Assembly (NCBI GenBank): GCA_947652115.1
Contig: OX393562.1
Span: 3,204,830 to 3,268,829, forward strand
Direction of reading: 5' to 3'
Source: Blastomussa wellsi
Lineage: Eukaryota > Cnidaria > Anthozoa > Scleractinia > Plerogyridae
Length of the DNA: 64,000 bases
A program made the position numbers and the translations under genes. The notes beneath the pieces were generated by a model. The model was given only the letters and a program-made list of their open reading frames with translations, made no database searches and was not told where the DNA came from. Below, in pieces: positions 1-11,900 of this stretch; position 1 is the first letter of the stretch; each line of letters starts with the position of its first letter.

Positions 1-3000
1 GCTGAGAAATAGCACGATTTTGAAAAGTCGCCAAAATGGCTATTTTTTTGACTTTTTTCTAAGGGGGACCATAGGAAAATTTTCAAAAAATTTAAACTTG
101 TCCGATTCTAGTCTATATTGTATGGATGGACTTAGAAGCCATCGCAGTTTCCATCTGAGCAAAAAACCGCTTGAAAAAAGCTCAATTGGCTGAGAAATGA
201 CACGATTTTAAAAGTTGCCCAGAATGGCCAATTTCATAGGGGGGACCATAGGAAATTTTTCAAAAACGGCCGATCTTTTAGCTCGACTTTGCAATGCTGT
301 AAAATTGAAACTACTTGTTCGATTTTAGCCTAATTAGTATCGATGGACTCGGCAACTATACTAAATTTTATCTGCGTAAAAAACCGCTTGAGAACATCTC
401 AAATAGCTGAGAAATAGCACGATTTTGAAAAGTCGCCAAAATGGCTATTTTTTTCACTTTTTTCTAAGGGGGGACCATAAGAAAATTTTCAAAAAATTGA
501 AACTTGTCCGATTCTAGTCTAATTGGTATGGATGGGCTTAGAAGCCATCGCAGTTTTCATCTGAGCAAAAAACCGCTTGAAAAAAGCTCAATTGGCTGAG
601 AAATGACACGATTTTAAAAGTTGCCCAAAATGGCCAATTTCATAGGGGGGACCATAGGAAATTTTTCAAAAACGGCCGATCTTTTAGCTCGACTTGCAAG
701 GCTGTAAAATTGAAACTACTTGTTCGATTTTAGCCTAATTGGTATCGATGGACTCGGCAACTATCCTAAATTTTATCTCTGTAAAAAACCGCTTGAAAAC
801 ATCTCAAATAGCTGAGAAATAGCACGATTTTGAAAAGTCGCCAAAATGGCTATTTTTTGACTTTTTTCTAAGGGGGAACCATAGGAAAATTTTCAAAAAA
901 TTGAAACTTGTCCGATTCTAGTCTAATTGGTATGGATGGACTTAGAAGCCATCGCAGTTTTCATCTGAGCAAAAAACCGCTTGAAAAAAGCTAAATTGGC
1001 TGAGAAATGACACGATTTTAAAAGTTGCCCAAAATGGCCAATTTCATAGGGGGGACCATAGGAAATTTTTCAAAAACGGCCGATCTTTTAGCTCGACTTT
1101 GCAAGGCTGTAAAATTGAAACTACTTGTTCGATTTTAGCCTAATTGGTATCGATGGACTCGGCAATTATCCTAAATTTTATCTGTGTAAAAAACCGCTTA
1201 AAAAAATCTCAAATAGCTGAGGAATAGCACGATTTTGAAAAGTCGCCAAAATGGCTATTTTTTTGACTTTTTTCTAAGGGGGGACCATAGGAAAATTTTC
1301 AAAAAATTGAAACTTGTCCGATTCTAGTCTAATTGGTATGGATGGACTTAGAAGCCATCGCAGTTTTCATCTGAGCAAAAAACCGCTTGAAAAAAGCTCA
1401 ATTGGCTGAGAAATGACACGATTTTAAAAGTTGCCCAAAATGGCCAATTTCATAGGGGGGACCATAGGAAATTTTTCAAAAACGGCCGATCTTTTAGCTC
1501 GACTTTGCAAGGCTGTAAAATTGAAACTACTTGTTCGATTTTAGCCTAACCGGTATAGAAGGACTCAGCAACTATCCTAAATTTTATCTGCGTAAAAATC
1601 CGCTTGAAAAAATCTCAAATAGCTGAGAAATAGCACGATTTTGAAAAGTCGCCAAAATGGCTATTTTTTTGACTTTTTTCTAAGGGGGACCATAGGAAAA
1701 TTTTCAAAAAATTTAAACTTGTCCGATTCTAGTCTATATTGTATGGATGGACTTAGAAGCCATCGCAGTTTCCATCTGAGCAAAAAACCGCTTGAAAAAA
1801 GCTCAATTGGCTGAGAAATGACACGATTTTAAAAGTTGCCCAGAATGGCCAATTTCATAGGGGGGACCATAGGAAATTTTTCAAAAACGGCCGATCTTTT
1901 AGCTCGACTTTGCAATGCTGTAAAATTGAAACTACTTGTTCGATTTTAGCCTAATTAGTATCGATGGACTCGGCAACTATACTAAATTTTATCTGCGTAA
2001 AAAACCGCTTGAGAACATCTCAAATAGCTGAGAAATAGCACGATTTTGAAAAGTCGCCAAAATGGCTATTTTTTTCACTTTTTTCTAAGGGGGGACCATA
2101 AGAAAATTTTCAAAAAATTGAAACTTGTCCGATTCTAGTCTAATTGGTATGGATGGGCTTAGAAGCCATCGCAGTTTTCATCTGAGCAAAAAACCGCTTG
2201 AAAAAAGCTCAATTGGCTGAGAAATGACACGATTTTAAAAGTTGCCCAAAATGGCCAATTTCATAGGGGGGACCATAGGAAATTTTTCAAAAACGGCCGA
2301 TCTTTTAGCTCGACTTGCAAGGCTGTAAAATTGAAACTACTTGTTCGATTTTAGCCTAATTGGTATCGATGGACTCGGAAACTATCCTAGATTTTATCTG
2401 TTTGAAAAACCGCTTGCAAAAATCTCAAATAGCTGAGAAAGAGCACGATTTTGAAAAGTCGCCAAAATGGCTATTTTTTTGACTTTTTACTAAGGGGGGA
2501 CCATAGGAAAATTTTCAAAAAATTGAAACTTGTCCGATTCTAGTCTAATTGGTATGGACGGACTTAGAAGCTATTGCAGTTTTCATCTGAGCAAAAAACC
2601 GCTTGAAAAAAGCTTAATTGGCTGAGAAATGACACGATTTTAAAAGTTACCCAAAATGGCCAATTTCATAGGGGGGACCATAGGAAATTTTTCAAAAACG
2701 GCCGATCTTTTAGCTCGACTTTGCAAGGCTGTAAAATTGAAACTACTTGTTCGATTTTAGCCTAACCGGTATAGAAGGACTCGACAACTATCCTAAATTT
2801 TATCTGTTTAAAAATCCGCTTGAAAAAATCTCAAATAGCTGAGAAAGAGCACGATTTTGAAAAGTTGCCAAAATGGCTATTTTTTGTCCTTTTTCTAAGG
2901 GGGGACCATAGGAAAATTTTCAAAAAATTGAAACTTGTCCGATTCTAGTCTAATTGGTATGGATGGACTTAGAAGCCATCGCAGTTTTCATCTGAGCAAA

Positions 3001-6000
3001 AAACCGCTTGAAAAAAGCTCAATTGGCTGAGAAATGACACGATTTTAAAAGTTGCCCAAAATGGCCAATTTCATATGGGGGACCATAGGAAAATTTTCAA
3101 AAACGGCCGATCTTTTAGCTCGACTTTGCAAGGCTGTAAAATTGAAACTCCTTGTTCGATTTTAGCCTAATTGGTATCGATGGACTCGGAAACTATCCTA
3201 GATTTTATCTGTTTGAAAAACCGCTTGCAAAAATCTCAAATAGCTGACAAAGAGCACGATTTTTAAAAGTCGCCAAAATGGCTATTTTTTTGACTTTTTT
3301 CTAAGGGGGGACCATAGGAAAATTTTCAAAAAATTGAAACTTGTCCGATTCTAGTCTAATTGGTATGGATGGACTTAGAAGCCATTGCAGTTTTCATCTG
3401 AGCAAAAAACCGCTTGAAAAAAGCTCAATTGGCTGAGAAATGACACGATTTTAAAAGTTGCCCAAAATGGCCAATTTCATAGGGGGGACCATAGGAAATT
3501 TTTCAAAAACGGCCGATCTTTTAGCTCGACTTTGCAAGGCTGTAAAATTGAAACTACTTGTTCGATTTTAGCCTAACCGGTATAGAAGGACTCGACAACT
3601 ATCCTAAATTTTATCTGTTTAAAAATCCGCTTGAAAAAATCTCAAATAGCTTAGAAATAGCACGCTTTTGAAAAGACGCCAAAATGGCTATTTTTTTGAC
3701 TTTTTTCTAAGGGGGACCATAGGAAAATTTTCAAAAAATTTAAACTTGTCCGATTCTAGTCTATATTGTATGGATGGACTTAGAAGCCATCGCAGTTTCC
3801 ATCTGAGCAAAAAACCGCTTGAAAAAAGCTCAATTGGCTGAGAAATGACACGATTTTAAAAGTTGCCCAGAATGGCCAATTTCATAGGGGGGACCATAGG
3901 AAATTTTTCAAAAACGGCCGATCTTTTAGCTCGACTTTGCAATGCTGTAAAATTGAAACTACTTGTTCGATTTTAGCCTAATTGGTATCGATGGACTCGG
4001 CAGCTATACTAAATTTTATCTGCGTAAAAAACCGCTTGAGAACATCTCAAATAGCTGAGAAATAGCACGATTTTGAAAAGTCGCCAAAATGGCTATTTTT
4101 TTTACTTTTTTCTAAGGGGGGACCATAGGAAAATTTTCAAAAAATTGAAACTTGTCCGATTCTAGTCTAATTGGTATGGATGGACTTAGAAGCCATTGCA
4201 GTTTTCATCTGAGCAAAAAACCGCTTGAAAAAAGCTCAATTGGCTGAGAAATGACACGATTTTAAAAGTTGCCCAAAATGGCCAATTTCATAGGGGGGAC
4301 CATAGGAATATTTTCAAAAACGGCCGATCTTTTAGCTCGACTTTGCAAGGCTGTAAAATTGAAACTACTTGTTCGATTTTAGCCTAACCGGTATAGAAGG
4401 ACTCGACAACTATCCTAAATTTTATCTGTTTAAAAATCCGCTTGAAAAAATCTCAAATAGCTTAGAAATAGCACGCTTTTGAAAAGACGCCAAAATGGCT
4501 ATTTTTTTGACTTTTTTCTAAGGGGGACCATAGGAAAATTTTCAAAAAATTTAAACTTGTCCGATTCTAGTCTATATTGTATGGATGGACTTAGAAGCCA
4601 TCGCAGTTTCCATCTGAGCAAAAAACCGCTTGAAAAAAGCTCAATTGGCTGAGAAATGACACGATTTTAAAAGTTGCCCAGAATGGCCAATTTCATAGGG
4701 GGGACCATAGGAAATTTTTCAAAAACGGCCGATCTTTTAGCTCGACTTTGCAATGCTGTAAAATTGAAACTACTTGTTCGATTTTAGCCTAATTGGTATC
4801 GATGGACTCGGCAGCTATACTAAATTTTATCTGCGTAAAAAACCGCTTGAGAACATCTCAAATAGCTGAGAAATAGCACGATTTTGAAAAGTCGCCAAAA
4901 TGGCTATTTTTTTTACTTTTTTCTAAGGGGGGACCATAGGAAAATTTTCAAAAAATTGAAACTTGTCCGATTCTAGTCTAATTGGTATGGATGGGCTAAG
5001 AAGCCATCGCAGTTTTCATCTGAGCAAAAAACAACTTGAAAAAAGCTCAATTGGCTGAGAAATGACACGATTTTAAAAGTTGCCCAAAATGGCCAATTTC
5101 ACAGGGGGGACCATAGGAAATTTTTCAAAAACGGCCGATCTTTTAGCTCGACTTTGCAAGGCTGTAAAATTGAAACTACTTGTTCGATTTTAGCCTAATT
5201 GGTAACGATGGACTCGGCAATTATCCTAAATTTTATCTGTGTAAAAAACCGCTTGAAAAAATCTCAAATAGCTGAGGAATAGCACGATTTTGAAAAGTCG
5301 CCAAAATGGCTATTTTTTTGACTTTTTTCTAAGGGGGGACCATAGGAAAATTTTCAAAAAATTGAAACTTGTCCGATTCTAGTCTAATTGGTATGGATGG
5401 ACTTAGAAGCCATCGCAGTTTTCATCTGAGCAAAAAACCGCTTGAAAAAAGCTCAATTGGCTGAGAAATGACACGATTTTAAAAGTTGCCCAAAATGGCC
5501 AATTTCATAGGGGGGACCATAGGAAATTTTTCAAAAACGGCCGATCTTTTAGCTCGACTTTGCAATGCTGTAAAATTGAAACTACTTGTTCGATTTTAGC
5601 CTAATTAGTATCGATGGACTCGGCAACTATACTAAATTTTATCTGCGTAAAAAACCGCTTGAGAACATCTCAAATAGCTGAGAAAGAGCACGATTTTGAA
5701 AAGTCTCCAGAATGGCTATTTTTTTCACTTTTTTCTAAGGGGGGACCATAAGAAAATTTTCAAAAAATTGAAACTTGTCCGATTCTAGTCTAATTGGTAT
5801 GGATGGGCTTAGAAGCCATCGCAGTTTTCATCTGAGCAAAAAACCGCTTGAAAAAAGCTCAATTGGCTGAGAAATGACACGATTTTAAAAGTTGCCCAAA
5901 ATGGCCAATTTCATAGGGGGGACCATAGGAAATTTTTCAAAAACGGCCGATCTTTTAGCTCGACTTGCAAGGCTGTAAAATTGAAACTACTTTTTCGATT

Positions 6001-6418
6001 TTAGCCTAATTGGTATCGATGGACTCGGCAACTATCCTACACTTTATCTGTGTAAAAAACCGCTTGAAAAATCTTAAATAGCTGAGAAAGAGCACGATTT
6101 TGAAAAGTTGCCAAAATGGCTATTTTTTGACTTTTTTCTAAGGTGGGACCATAGGAAAATTTTCAAAAAATTGAAACTTGTCCGATTCTAGTCTAATTGG
6201 TATGGATGGACTTAGAAGCCATCGGAGTTTTCATCTGAGCAAAAAACCGCTTGAAAAAAGCTCAATTGGCTGAGAAATGACACGATTTTAAAAGTTGCCC
6301 AAAATGGCCAATTTCATAGGGGGGACCATAGGAAAATTTTCAAAAACGGCCGATCTTTTAGCTCGACTTTGCAAGGCTGTAAAATTGAAACTACTTGTTC
6401 GATTTTAGCCTAATTGGT

Positions 6419-6606
6419 ATCGATGGACTCGGAAACTATCCTAGATTTTATCTGTTTAAAAATCCGCTTGAAAAAATCTCAAATAGCTGAGAAAGAACAC
6501 GATTTTGAAAAGTTGCCAAAATGGCTATTTTTTGACCTTTTTCTAAGGGGGGACCATAGGAAAATTTTCAAAAAATTGAAACTTGTCCGATTCTAGTCTA
6601 ATTGGT
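6419..6606 (+). repeat. Representative monomer A (188 bp)
   Basis: Reference copy of the shorter monomer, running from atcgatggactcgg to the ctaattggt that precedes the next monomer. Features include the imperfect palindrome GCCAAAATGGC, a T6-T8 run, and the block ggggggaccatagg shared with B. Its length is confirmed where two A monomers abut directly (21588 to 21776 is 188 bp). In copies with a six-T run and gagaaagagcacg instead of gagaaatagcacg a 60-codon frame stays open. This is a consequence of the repeat, not evidence of a gene. Confidence 0.95.
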
Positions 6607-6823
6607 ATGGATGGACTTAGAAGCCATCGCAGTTTTCATCTGAGCAAAAAACCGCTTGAAAAAAGCTCAATTGGCTGAGAAATGACACGATTTTAAAAGT
6701 TGCCCAAAATGGCCAATTTCATATGGGGGACCATAGGAAAATTTTCAAAAACGGCCGATCTTTTAGCTCGACTTTGCAAGGCTGTAAAATTGAAACTACT
6801 TGTTCGATTTTAGCCTAATTGGT
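6607..6823 (+). repeat. Representative monomer B (217 bp)
   Basis: Reference copy of the longer monomer, starting atggatggacttagaagcc. It aligns with A along most of its length (gcttgaaaaaa, gctgagaaat, cacgatttt, gggggaccataggaaa, ctaattggtat). Between caaaaa and attgaaact it carries an additional segment of about 29 bp that includes cggccgatctttt and gctcgactttgcaagg. The two monomers are therefore ancient duplicates distinguished by an indel. B copies are visibly more uniform than A copies in this window. Confidence 0.95.
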
Positions 6824-8918
6824 ATCGATGGACTCGGAAACTATCCTAGATTTTATCTGTTTGAAAAACCGCTTGCAAAAATCTCAAATAGCTGACAAAG
6901 GGCACGATTTTTAAAAGTCGCCAAAATGGCTATTTTTTTGACTTTTTTCTAAGGGGGGACCATAGGAAAATTTTCAAAAAAATTGAAACTTGTCCGATTC
7001 TAGTCTAATTGGTATGGATGGACTTAGAAGCCATTGCAGTTTTCATCTGAGCAAAAAACCGCTTGAAAAAAGCTCAATTGGCTGAGAAATGACACGATTT
7101 TAAAAGTTGCCCAAAATGGCCAATTTCATAGGGGGGACCATAGGAAATTTTTCAAAAACGGCCGATCTTTTAGCTCGACTTTGCAAGGCTGTAAAATTGA
7201 AACTACTTGTTCGATTTTAGCCTAACCGGTATAGAAGGACTCGACAACTATCCTAAATTTTATCTGTTTAAAAATCCGCTTGAAAAAATCTCAAATAGCT
7301 GAGAAATAGCACGATTTTGAAAAGTCGCCAAAATGGCTATTTTTTTGACTTTTTTCTAAGGGGGACCATAGGAAAATTTTCAAAAAATTTAAACTTGTCC
7401 GATTCTAGTCTATATTGTATGGATGGACTTAGAAGCCATCGCAGTTTCCATCTGAGCAAAAAACCGCTTGAAAAAAGCTCAATTGGCTGAGAAATGACAC
7501 GATTTTAAAAGTTGCCCAGAATGGCCAATTTCATAGGGGGGACCATAGGAAATTTTTCAAAAACGGCCGATCTTTTAGCTCGACTTTGCAATGCTGCAAA
7601 ATTGAAACTACTTGTTCGATTTTAGCCTAATTGGTATCGAGGGACTCGGCAGCTATACTAAATTTTATCTGCGTAAAAAACCGCTTGAGAACATCTCAAA
7701 TAGCTGAGAAATAGCACGATTTTGAAAAGTCGCCAAAATGGCTATTTTTTTTACTTTTTTCTAAGGGAGGACCATAGGAAAATTTTCAAAAAATTGAAAC
7801 TTGTCCGATTCTAGTCTAATTGGTATGGATGGGCTTAGAAGCCATCGCAGTTTTCATCTGAGCAAAAAACAACTTGAAAAAAGCTCAATTGGCTGAGAAA
7901 TGACACGATTTTAAAAGTTGCCCAAAATGGCCAATTTCACAGGGGGGACCATAGGAAATTTTTCAAAAACGGCCGATCTTTTACCTCGACTTGCAAGGCT
8001 GTAAAATTGAAACTACTTGTTCGATTTTAGCCTAATTGGTATCGACGGACTCGGCAACTATCCTAGATTTTATCTGTGTAAAAAAAAGCTTGAAAAAATC
8101 TCAAATAGCTGAGAAATAGCACGATTTTGAAAAGTCGCCAAAATTGCTATTTTTTTAATTTTTTCTAAGGGGGGACCATAGGAAAATTTTCAAAAAATTG
8201 AAACTTGTCCGATTCTAGTCTAATTGGTATGGATGGACTTAGAAGCCATCGCAGTTTTCATATGAGCAAAAAACCGCTTGAAAAAAGCTCAATTGGCTGA
8301 GAAATGACACGATTTTAAATGTTGCCCAAAATGGCCAATTTCATAGGGGGGACCATAGGAAATTTTTCAAAAACGGCCGATCTTTTAGCTCGACTTTGCA
8401 AGGCTGTAAAATTGAAACTACTTGTTCGATTTTAGCCTAATTGGTATCGATGGACTCGGCAATTATCCTAAATTTTATCTGTGTAAAAAACTGCTTAAAA
8501 AAATGTCAAATAGCTGAGGAATAGCACGATTTTGAAAAGTCGCCAAAATGGCTATTTTTTTGACTTTTTTCTAAGGGGGGACCATAGGAAAATTTTCAAA
8601 AAATTGAAACTTGTCCGATTCTAGTCTAATTGGTATGGATGGACTTAGAAGCCATCGCAGTTTTCATCTGAGCAAAAAACCGCTTGAAAAAAGCTCAATT
8701 GGCTGAGAAATGACACGATTTTAAAAGTTGCCCAAAATGGCCAATTTCATAGGGGGGACCATAGGAAATTTTTCAAAAACGGCCGATCTTTTAGCTCGAC
8801 TTTGCAAGGCTGTAAAATTGAAACTACTTGTTCGATTTTAGCCTAACCGGTATAGAAGGACTCAGCAACTATCCTAAATTTTATCTGCGTAAAAATCCGC
8901 TTGAAAAAATCTCAAATA

Positions 8919-11900
8919 GCTGAGAAATAGCACGATTTTGAAAAGTCGCCAAAATGGCTATTTTTTTGACTTTTTTCTAAGGGGGACCATAGGAAAATTT
9001 TCAAAAAATTTAAACTTGTCCGATTCTAGTCTATATTGTATGGATGGACTTAGAAGCCATCGCAGTTTCCATCTGAGCAAAAAACCGCTTGAAAAAAGCT
9101 CAATTGGCTGAGAAATGACACGATTTTAAAAGTTGCCCAGAATGGCCAATTTCATAGGGGGGACCATAGGAAATTTTTCAAAAACGGCCGATCTTTTAGC
9201 TCGACTTTGCAATGCTGTAAAATTGAAACTACTTGTTCGATTTTAGCCTAATTAGTATCGATGGACTCGGCAACTATACTAAATTTTATCTGCGTAAAAA
9301 ACCGCTTGAGAACATCTCAAATAGCTGAGAAATAGCACGATTTTGAAAAGTCGCCAAAATGGCTATTTTTTTCACTTTTTTCTAAGGGGGGACCATAAGA
9401 AAATTTTCAAAAAATTGAAACTTGTCCGATTCTAGTCTAATTGGTATGGATGGGCTTAGAAGCCATCGCAGTTTTCATCTGAGCAAAAAACCGCTTGAAA
9501 AAAGCTCAATTGGCTGAGAAATGACACGATTTTAAAAGTTGCCCAAAATGGCCAATTTCATAGGGGGGACCATAGGAAATTTTTCAAAAACGGCCGATCT
9601 TTTAGCTCGACTTGCAAGGCTGTAAAATTGAAACTACTTGTTCGATTTTAGCCTAATTGGTATCGATGGACTCGGCAACTATCCTAAATTTTATCTCTGT
9701 AAAAAACCGCTTGAAAACATCTCAAATAGCTGAGAAATAGCACGATTTTGAAAAGTCGCCAAAATGGCTATTTTTTGACTTTTTTCTAAGGGGGAACCAT
9801 AGGAAAATTTTCAAAAAATTGAAACTTGTCCGATTCTAGTCTAATTGGTATGGATGGACTTAGAAGCCATCGCAGTTTTCATCTGAGCAAAAAACCGCTT
9901 GAAAAAAGCTAAATTGGCTGAGAAATGACACGATTTTAAAAGTTGCCCAAAATGGCCAATTTCATAGGGGGGACCATAGGAAATTTTTCAAAAACGGCCG
10001 ATCTTTTAGCTCGACTTTGCAAGGCTGTAAAATTGAAACTACTTGTTCGATTTTAGCCTAATTGGTATCGATGGACTCGGCAATTATCCTAAATTTTATC
10101 TGTGTAAAAAACTGCTTAAAAAAATCTCAAATAGCTGAGGAATAGCACGATTTTGAAAAGTCGCCAAAATGGCTATTTTTTTGACTTTTTTCTAAGGGGG
10201 GACCATAGGAAAATTTTCAAAAAATTGAAACTTGTCCGATTCTAGTCTAATTGGTATGGATGGACTTAGAAGCCATCGCAGTTTTCATCTGAGCAAAAAA
10301 CCGCTTGAAAAAAGCTCAATTGGCTGAGAAATGACACGATTTTAAAAGTTGCCCAAAATGGCCAATTTCATAGGGGGGACCATAGGAAATTTTTCAAAAA
10401 CGGCCGATCTTTTAGCTCGACTTTGCAAGGCTGTAAAATTGAAACTACTTGTTCGATTTTAGCCTAACCGGTATAGAAGGACTCAGCAACTATCCTAAAT
10501 TTTATCTGCGTAAAAATCCGCTTGAAAAAATCTCAAATAGCTGAGAAATAGCACGATTTTGAAAAGTCGCCAAAATGGCTATTTTTTTGACTTTTTTCTA
10601 AGGGGGACCATAGGAAAATTTTCAAAAAATTTAAACTTGTCCGATTCTAGTCTATATTGTATGGATGGACTTAGAAGCCATCGCAGTTTTCATCTGAGCA
10701 AAAAACCGCTTGAAAAAAGCTCAATTGGCTGAGAAATGACACGATTTTAAAAGTTGCCCAAAATGGCCAATTTCATAGGGGGGACCATAGGAAATTTTTC
10801 AAAAACGGCCGATCTTTTAGCTCGACTTGCAAGGCTGTAAAATTGAAACTACTTGTTCGATTTTAGCCTAATTGGTATCGATGGACTCGGAAACTATCCT
10901 AGATTTTATCTGTTTGAAAAACCGCTTGCAAAAATCTCAAATAGCTGAGAAAGAGCACGATTTTGAAAAGTCGCCAAAATGGCTATTTTTTTGACTTTTT
11001 ACTAAGGGGGGACCATAGGAAAATTTTCAAAAAATTGAAACTTGTCCGATTCTAGTCTAATTGGTATGGACGGACTTAGAAGCTATTGCAGTTTTCATCT
11101 GAGCAAAAAACCGCTTGAAAAAAGCTTAATTGGCTGAGAAATGACACGATTTTAAAAGTTACCCAAAATGGCCAATTTCATAGGGGGGACCATAGGAAAT
11201 TTTTCAAAAACGGCCGATCTTTTACCTCGACTTTGCAAGGCTGTAAAATTGAAACTACTTGTTCGATTTTAGCCTAACCGGTATAGAAGGACTCGACAAC
11301 TATCCTAAATTTTATCTGTTTAAAAATCCGCTTGAAAAAATCTCAAATAGCTGAGAAAGAGCACGATTTTGAAAAGTTGCCAAAATGGCTATTTTTTGAC
11401 CTTTTTCTAAGGGGGGACCATAGGAAAATTTTCAAAAAATTGAAACTTGTCCGATTCTAGTCTAATTGGTATGGATGGACTTAGAAGCCATCGCAGTTTT
11501 CATCTGAGCAAAAAACCGCTTGAAAAAAGCTCAATTGGCTGAGAAATGACACGATTTTAAAAGTTGCCCAAAATGGCCAATTTCATATGGGGGACCATAG
11601 GAAAATTTTCAAAAACGGCCGATCTTTTAGCTCGACTTTGCAAGGCTGTAAAATTGAAACTACTTGTTCGATTTTAGCCTAATTGGTATCGATGGACTCG
11701 GAAACTATCCTAGATTTTATCTGTTTGAAAAACCGCTTGCAAAAATCTCAAATAGCTGACAAAGAGCACGATTTTTAAAAGTCGCCAAAATGGCTATTTT
11801 TTTGACTTTTTTCTAAGGGGGGACCATAGGAAAATTTTCAAAAAATTGAAACTTGTCCGATTCTAGTCTAATTGGTATGGATGGACTTAGAAGCCATTGC

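Larger units (their letters stand above)
1..8918 (+). repeat. Approx. 8.9-kb higher-order repeat, copy 1
   Basis: About 22 dimers. Bases from 1 match those from 8919 with the same diagnostic variants in the same order: tctatattgtatgg, taattagtatcg, gatgggctt, gggggaaccat, gctaaattgg, and a taaccggtatagaagg B/A boundary. Nested duplications lie inside: bases from 1 recur at 1622, and about 3340-4150 recurs 811 bp further on at about 4151-4961, marked by tagcttagaaatagcacgc at 3649 and 4460. Offsets were read by eye; unit edges are approximate. Confidence 0.75.

Noticed and set aside
6800..6823. CENP-B box in monomer B (cttgttcgattttagcc)
   Set aside because: It has a TTCG but lacks the CGGG half and the spacing of the core NTTCGNNNNANNCGGGN, so it is not a recognisable CENP-B box.
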